Of a DNA stretch of 64,000 nt, positions 59,619-64,000 are shown piece after piece. The notes under the pieces are model-generated. The model worked only from the letters and a program-made list of their open reading frames with translations. It searched no databases and had not been told where the DNA came from. The stretch lies in the NCBI GenBank assembly GCA_910584205.1, contig CAJUAA010000006.1, forward strand, positions 75,055-139,054, read 5' to 3'. Made by a program: the position numbers and the translations under genes. The first letter of the stretch is position 1, and each line of letters begins with the position of its first letter. The stretch is from an uncultured Lachnospiraceae bacterium (GTDB lineage: Bacteria > Bacillota > Clostridia > Lachnospirales > Lachnospiraceae).

Positions 59619-60895
59619 TGACCAGATCAGAACAGCTTTTTCAGGAAGCGGTGACCCGGATACCGGGCGGAGTCAATTCTCCGGTCCGGGCATTTGGATC
59701 GGTGGGCCTGACGCCCCGTTTTATCGCCTCTGCAAAGGGAGCGTATCTGACGGATGCAGACGGGAACCAATATCTGGATTACATCGGTTCCTGGGGTCCC
59801 ATGATCCTGGGACATGCGACCCCCCTGGTTCTCCAAAAGGTGGAGGAAGCGTGCAGGAAAGGACTGAGTTTCGGAGCGGCCACGGAGGCGGAGGTGGATA
59901 TGGCGCGGCTGATCTGCGGCATGGTGCCTTCGGTGGAGATGGTCCGCATGGTGAATTCCGGCACGGAAGCGGTGATGAGCGCCATTCGCGCGGCAAGAGG
60001 CTGTACGGGAAGAGATAAAATCATCAAATTTGAAGGCTGTTACCATGGACACAGCGATGCCATGCTGGTAAAGGCAGGCTCCGGCGTGATGACCGCCGGG
60101 GTGCCGGACAGTTCCGGGGTGCCGGCCGGATGCACGCAGGATACGCTTCTGGCAGTATACAACGACATTCCCGGCGTGGAACGGCTGTTTGAGGAGTTCG
60201 GCAGTGAGATCGCGGCGGTGATTGTGGAGCCGGTGGGCGCCAATATGGGCGTTGTTCTCCCGCAGAAAGGCTTTCTGGAGAAGCTGAGGGAGCTCTGCAC
60301 GCAGAACGAGACGGTGCTGATCTTTGACGAGGTCATTACCGGCTTCCGTCTGGCCCGGGGAGGCGCGCAGGAGTATTACGGGATCGAGGCAGATCTGGTC
60401 ACGTACGGAAAGATCATCGGAGGAGGCATGCCGGTGGGCGCCTACGGCGGAAAACGTGAGATCATGGAAGTGGTCGCTCCGGCGGGCAGCGTCTATCAGG
60501 CGGGGACGCTGAGCGGCAATCCGGTGGCCATGGCGGCGGGCCTGGCTCAGCTCACCTACCTGAACGAACATCCGGAGGTGTACGGGCAGCTGGAGCAGGC
60601 CGGAGAGAAACTCTACGGCGGCATAAAAGCCATGTGCAGGGATCTGAAGCTTCCCTGCCAGGTGAACCATGTGGCTTCTCTTGGATGCCTGTTCTTTACG
60701 CCGGAACCGGTTACGGATTACAGGAGCGCCAAAACGTCGGATACGGAGGCGTTCCGCCGGTATTTCGTCCATATGCTGGAGCATGGGATTTACCTTGCCC
60801 CGTCCCAGTTTGAGGCCATGTTCCTGTCCGCTTCCCATACGGAGGAGGACATCCGGTTTACATTGGACACTATGCACAAATATTTTGAAAAATAA
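59615..60895 (+). CDS. hemL: Glutamate-1-semialdehyde 2,1-aminomutase
   Basis: A 426-residue PLP enzyme with VNSPVRAFGSVG, the PLP lysine in TYGKIIGGGMPVGAYGG, FEGCYHGHSDAML and DEVITGFRLARGG. It makes 5-aminolevulinate from glutamate-1-semialdehyde for HemB. hemA, hemC and hemD, which complete the route to uroporphyrinogen, are not in the window. Start ATG 59615 overlaps the hemB stop. Confidence 0.95.
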   Translation: MMTRSEQLFQEAVTRIPGGVNSPVRAFGSVGLTPRFIASAKGAYLTDADGNQYLDYIGSWGPMILGHATPLVLQKVEEACRKGLSFGAATEAEVDMARLICGMVPSVEMVRMVNSGTEAVMSAIRAARGCTGRDKIIKFEGCYHGHSDAMLVKAGSGVMTAGVPDSSGVPAGCTQDTLLAVYNDIPGVERLFEEFGSEIAAVIVEPVGANMGVVLPQKGFLEKLRELCTQNETVLIFDEVITGFRLARGGAQEYYGIEADLVTYGKIIGGGMPVGAYGGKREIMEVVAPAGSVYQAGTLSGNPVAMAAGLAQLTYLNEHPEVYGQLEQAGEKLYGGIKAMCRDLKLPCQVNHVASLGCLFFTPEPVTDYRSAKTSDTEAFRRYFVHMLEHGIYLAPSQFEAMFLSASHTEEDIRFTLDTMHKYFEK

Positions 60896-60907
60896 CCGGA
60901 TACCCTA

Positions 60908-60936
60908 TTAACAAACGACCGAAAATGTGGTAAAAT
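60908..60936 (+). promoter_or_regulatory. Promoter of the lactonase-family gene
   Basis: TTAACA (60908-60913), 17-base spacer, TAAAAT (60931-60936). Confidence 0.6.
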
Positions 60937-61018
60937 TTTTATAGCTATGAGCAGGGCGGCAGCAGGCGCTGTTTCCCATCCATTTGGAAGAGACTTCATT
61001 GAGAGGAGCATCTGTATT

Positions 61019-62074
61019 ATGGAGCAGAAAAAATATGTGGCATATGTGGGGACATATACCCATGGCAGCAGCAAGGGCATCCACATCTATGATCTGGATG
61101 TGGAGAATGGAAGGGCAGTGGAGCGGAAGGTCGTTCCGATCAACAATCCTTCTTATATTAAGAAATCACATAATGAGAAATTTCTCTATTCCATCTCGGA
61201 CGAGGGCGTGCAGTCCTTCCGCATCCTTCCGGACGGGGACCTGGAACCTATGAACAGTGCGTCCATACGCGGTATGAGGGGCTGTTATCTTTCTACGGAT
61301 CGGGAGGACAACTATCTGTTTGTGGGCGGATGGCATGACGGTAAGGTGACGGTCATGCGCCTGAACGAGGACGGAACGATCGGCGAGATGACGGACGAGA
61401 TCTTTCATAAGGGGCTCGGCAGCGTGGCAGAGAGGAATTTCCGTCCCCATGTCAACTGCGTGAATATCACACCGGACCAGAAGTATCTGTGTGCGGTGGA
61501 TCTGGGCGTAGACCAGGTGAAGATCTATAAATTCGATTACGATGCGGGGAAGATCAAGCTGATCGATATCCTTCGCTGTGAGCAGGAGAGCGCGCCGCGT
61601 ATTATCAAGTTCAGCCCGGACGGAAGATTTGCCTACCTGATCTGTGAACTGAAGAATTATATCAGCGTTTATTCCTATCGGGACTCTTCCAAAGGCCCGG
61701 TATTTGAACTGGTACAGACGGTGCCCACAAGAAGCAGCTATCACTCCCAGGTGAGCGCGGCGTGTGTTCTGCGTTTCTCGAAAGACTGGAATTACGTGCT
61801 CTGCTCCAACGCGGGAGACAATACCATGGGCGTCTTCCATGTGGATCAGGAAACCGGCATGCTGGAGAAACTCTGCGTACTGCCCATCAGCGGCGACTAT
61901 CCGAAAGCGGGAGATTTTTTCCCGGACAACCGTCATTTTATGTCTCTGAACCACGAGACGAACAGCATCACGTTCTTTCGGATCAATTTTGAGAAAAAAT
62001 ATTTCAGTATGTGGGGCAGGCCCCTGAAGGTGGAGACGCCCAACTGTATTCTGGTATCGGAGATACAGAACTGA
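61019..62074 (+). CDS. Lactonase family beta-propeller protein (YbhE/Pgl-like)
   Basis: The 351-residue protein reads as a seven-bladed beta propeller of the lactonase family: VAYVGTYTHGSSKGIHIYDL at the start, FRPHVNCVNITPDQKYLCAVDLG in the centre and AGDFFPDNRHFMSLNHE near the end. Some members hydrolyse 6-phosphogluconolactone, others act on different lactones. No pentose phosphate gene is adjacent, so the activity stays open. ATG 61019 follows GAGAGGAG; a longer reading from 60947 lacks a ribosome site. It stands as a single gene before pduL. Confidence 0.82.
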   Translation: MEQKKYVAYVGTYTHGSSKGIHIYDLDVENGRAVERKVVPINNPSYIKKSHNEKFLYSISDEGVQSFRILPDGDLEPMNSASIRGMRGCYLSTDREDNYLFVGGWHDGKVTVMRLNEDGTIGEMTDEIFHKGLGSVAERNFRPHVNCVNITPDQKYLCAVDLGVDQVKIYKFDYDAGKIKLIDILRCEQESAPRIIKFSPDGRFAYLICELKNYISVYSYRDSSKGPVFELVQTVPTRSSYHSQVSAACVLRFSKDWNYVLCSNAGDNTMGVFHVDQETGMLEKLCVLPISGDYPKAGDFFPDNRHFMSLNHETNSITFFRINFEKKYFSMWGRPLKVETPNCILVSEIQN

Positions 62075-62139
62075 ACAACCGAGGAAAGTAAAGCTGTCAG
62101 TACAGCGTTACAATTATATAAGAAAAGGAGAATGATAAT

Positions 62140-62706
62140 ATGAACTTTATCGTTGAGACATCAGCCCGTCACGTACATGTATCCCAGGAGGATCTGGAGA
62201 CCTTATTCGGCAAAGGCTATGAGCTGACCAGGAAGAAGGATCTTTCCCAGCCGGGACAGTATGCATGCAATGAGAAGGTCACCATCGTGGGCAGCAAGAA
62301 GGAGATGGCTGCTTCGATCCTTGGACCGGTCCGCCCGGCAAGCCAGGTGGAGATTTCCCTGACGGATGCGCGTTCCATCGGCGTGGATGCACCGGTTCGT
62401 GAGTCCGGCGACGTGGCAGGCAGCGGCGCATGTAAGCTGGTCGGCCCCTGCGGCGAGGTAGAGCTGAAGGAAGGCGTAATCGCAGCAAAGCGCCATATCC
62501 ATGCAACTCCGGAAGACGCGGAGAAGCTTGGCGTAAAGGATAAGGATGTGGTATCCGTAAAGATCGATACCGACGGCAGAAGCCTTGTATTCGGGGATGT
62601 GGTCGTACGTGTCAGCCCGAAATTCGCACTGGCAATGCACATTGACACCGATGAGTCCAATGCGGCAGGATGCGGAAGAGAAGTATACGGCGAGATCGTA
62701 AAATAA
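62140..62706 (+). CDS. pduL: Phosphate acyltransferase PduL
   Basis: The 188-residue protein matches PduL: ETSARHVHVSQEDLETLFG and, in the second half, AAKRHIHATPEDAEKLGV, the two histidine metal sites, with ILGPVRPASQVEISLTDA between them. PduL interconverts acyl-CoA and acyl-phosphate and is unrelated in fold to Pta. It has no encapsulation peptide and no microcompartment genes nearby. The next gene is ackA, so it most likely serves as the phosphotransacetylase of acetate formation. Confidence 0.92.
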   Translation: MNFIVETSARHVHVSQEDLETLFGKGYELTRKKDLSQPGQYACNEKVTIVGSKKEMAASILGPVRPASQVEISLTDARSIGVDAPVRESGDVAGSGACKLVGPCGEVELKEGVIAAKRHIHATPEDAEKLGVKDKDVVSVKIDTDGRSLVFGDVVVRVSPKFALAMHIDTDESNAAGCGREVYGEIVK

Positions 62707-62746
62707 TATCAGAACACAATAATTTCAAACAGGAGAATACATAGGT

Positions 62747-63940
62747 ATGAAAATTTTAGTTATCAACTGCGGAAGTTCTTCCCTGAAATATCAGCTGATC
62801 GATATGGCCGACGAGAGCGTAGTGGCAAAAGGCCTGTGCGAAAGAATCGGTATCGAAGGTTCTGTGCTGACTCACCAGCCCACGGGCAAAGACAAGTACG
62901 TGACCGAGCAGCCCATGCCGGACCACAAGGTGGCGATCGGGCTGGTTCTGGATGCCCTTCAGGATCCGGAGCATGGCGTGGTAAAGAGTACGGATGAGAT
63001 CTCTGCAGTGGGCCATCGTGTGCTTCATGCAGGGACCAAGTACTGTGAGTCCATTGTTGTGGATGAGGATGTGAAGCGGGTAGTCAGAGAATGCTTCGAT
63101 CTTGGACCTCTGCACAATCCGGCGAACCTTATGGGGATCGAGGCGTGTGAGGCAGTGATGCCCGGCAAGAAGAACGTAGCGGTATGGGATACCGGCTTTG
63201 GTATGGCAATGCCGGAGAAGGCATATCTCTATGCGATTCCGTATGAGTATTATGAGAAATACGAGATCCGCAGATACGGCTTCCACGGGACCAGCCATAT
63301 GTTCGTGTCCGGCGAGGCGATCAAGTTCGGCGGACTGGACCCGGAGAAGGCGAAGGTGATCGTATGCCATCTGGGCAACGGTGCAAGTATCTCCGCTTCC
63401 ATCGGCGGAAAGTGTGTGGATACCAGTATGGGGCTGACTCCTCTGGAAGGCCTGATCATGGGAACCAGAAGCGGCGACATCGATCCGGCTGTGTGTCAGT
63501 TTATCTGCAACAAAGAGGGAATCGACATCAATGAGATGCTGAACATTCTGAACAAGAAGTCCGGCGTACTGGGCATCAGCGGCGTATCCAGCGATTTCCG
63601 CGACATCGAGGCTGCAAGAGCGGCAGGCAACGAGAGAGCGGCGGCAGCGCTGGAAGCGTTCATCTATCGTGTGGTGAAATACATCGGCGCTTACACGGCA
63701 GCCATGAACGGCGTGGACGCCATCGCGTTTACCGCAGGTGTCGGCGAGAACGATATCAAGACCAGAAAGGCCATCTGCGAATACCTTGGATATCTCGGTG
63801 TGAAGATCGATGACGAGGCGAATAATGTCCGCGGTGAGAGAAGAGTGATCTCTTCCGCAGATTCCAAAGTGAAGGTGATGCTGATTCCGACCAATGAAGA
63901 GCTGGCCATCGCAAGGGAAACTTTGAGACTGACAAAATAG
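62747..63940 (+). CDS. ackA: Acetate kinase
   Basis: The 397-residue protein has the ASKHA motifs of acetate kinase: VINCGSSSLKYQL at the start, RRYGFHGTSHMFVS, VCHLGNGASIS and FTAGVGEND. It turns acetyl phosphate and ADP into acetate and ATP. With pduL 40 bases upstream it forms the acetate-producing branch that supplies ATP in fermentation. GGAGAATAC precedes ATG 62747. Confidence 0.97.
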   Translation: MKILVINCGSSSLKYQLIDMADESVVAKGLCERIGIEGSVLTHQPTGKDKYVTEQPMPDHKVAIGLVLDALQDPEHGVVKSTDEISAVGHRVLHAGTKYCESIVVDEDVKRVVRECFDLGPLHNPANLMGIEACEAVMPGKKNVAVWDTGFGMAMPEKAYLYAIPYEYYEKYEIRRYGFHGTSHMFVSGEAIKFGGLDPEKAKVIVCHLGNGASISASIGGKCVDTSMGLTPLEGLIMGTRSGDIDPAVCQFICNKEGIDINEMLNILNKKSGVLGISGVSSDFRDIEAARAAGNERAAAALEAFIYRVVKYIGAYTAAMNGVDAIAFTAGVGENDIKTRKAICEYLGYLGVKIDDEANNVRGERRVISSADSKVKVMLIPTNEELAIARETLRLTK

Positions 63941-64000
63941 AACAGGTAGGGCAATTGCAAAGTCATAAATAGCATTACAGGCATTGAAAAACAGGGATTT
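63941..64000. other. Downstream end of window
   Basis: Sixty bases after ackA hold no gene or clear terminator. Transcription may continue out of the window. Confidence 0.4.

Noticed and set aside
60947..61018. Longer start for the lactonase-family protein
   Set aside because: The upstream ATG has no ribosome site and lies only about 11 bases after the -10 box; GAGAGGAG fits ATG 61019.

Overview
The window looks like a chromosomal segment from a spore-forming, anaerobic, fairly GC-rich Firmicute of the Lachnospiraceae type (Clostridia). Supporting evidence: sporulation and germination genes (an alpha/beta SASP, a GerW/YtfJ protein, a SpoVAF-like GerA protein), an anaerobic NrdG activase, a T-box leader, strong GGAGG ribosome binding sites, and a rpmB / Asp23 / DAK2 / recG order close to the rpmB-yloU-yloV-recG order of Bacillus. 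No tRNA, rRNA, CRISPR array or intact insertion sequence was seen.

Layout. 1-5.7 kb: end of zapA, a U32 peptidase, and a FtsW/RodA-PBP pair. 5.7-10.4 kb: an ABC export-type system whose first permease is fused to an XRE DNA-binding domain, preceded by a long folded leader. 10.4-13.6 kb: a cytosolic PAS hybrid histidine kinase. 13.7-16.0 kb: NUDIX, an unknown protein, DUF2953 and GerW. 16.1-18.9 kb: serine uptake and L-serine dehydratase. 19.0-23.7 kb: rpmB, a small minus-strand membrane gene, Asp23, DAK2 and recG. 23.8-27.0 kb: SASP, larB, cardiolipin synthase and a CBS protein. 27.0-30.3 kb: a tryptophan T-box and a trpXYZ-type ABC transporter. 30.4-36.2 kb: A24 peptidase, Ser/Thr kinase and a large Ig-repeat surface protein. 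36.3-44.4 kb: rimO, pgsA, cinA-like, nrdG, dut, Ppx/GppA, ppk1 and a HAD phosphatase. 44.5-50.3 kb, minus strand: a SpoVAF-like protein, then polyamine transporter potABCD with its XRE-cupin regulator and two palindromic operators. 50.6-52.5 kb: a small degraded island holding a serine recombinase, a broken AAA ATPase and the tail of a lost dehydrogenase gene. 52.7-58.1 kb: a solute-binding lipoprotein and a 1316-residue hybrid sensor kinase. 58.1-60.9 kb: tetrapyrrole genes. 61.0-64.0 kb: a lactonase-fold protein, pduL and ackA.

Several units read as pathways. The symporter and SdaAB/SdaAA import serine and deaminate it to pyruvate. PduL and AckA turn acetyl-CoA into acetate plus ATP. Ppk1 and the Ppx/GppA-HD protein make and remove polyphosphate. 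The tryptophan transporter is expected to switch on when uncharged tRNA-Trp binds the T-box, and the polyamine transporter is expected to be repressed by its own upstream regulator. The least conventional items are the XRE-FtsX fusion with its folded leader, the kinase/Ig-protein operon, the solute-binding protein/hybrid kinase pair and the decayed island. All functions are inferred by reading protein motifs; no database search was run.
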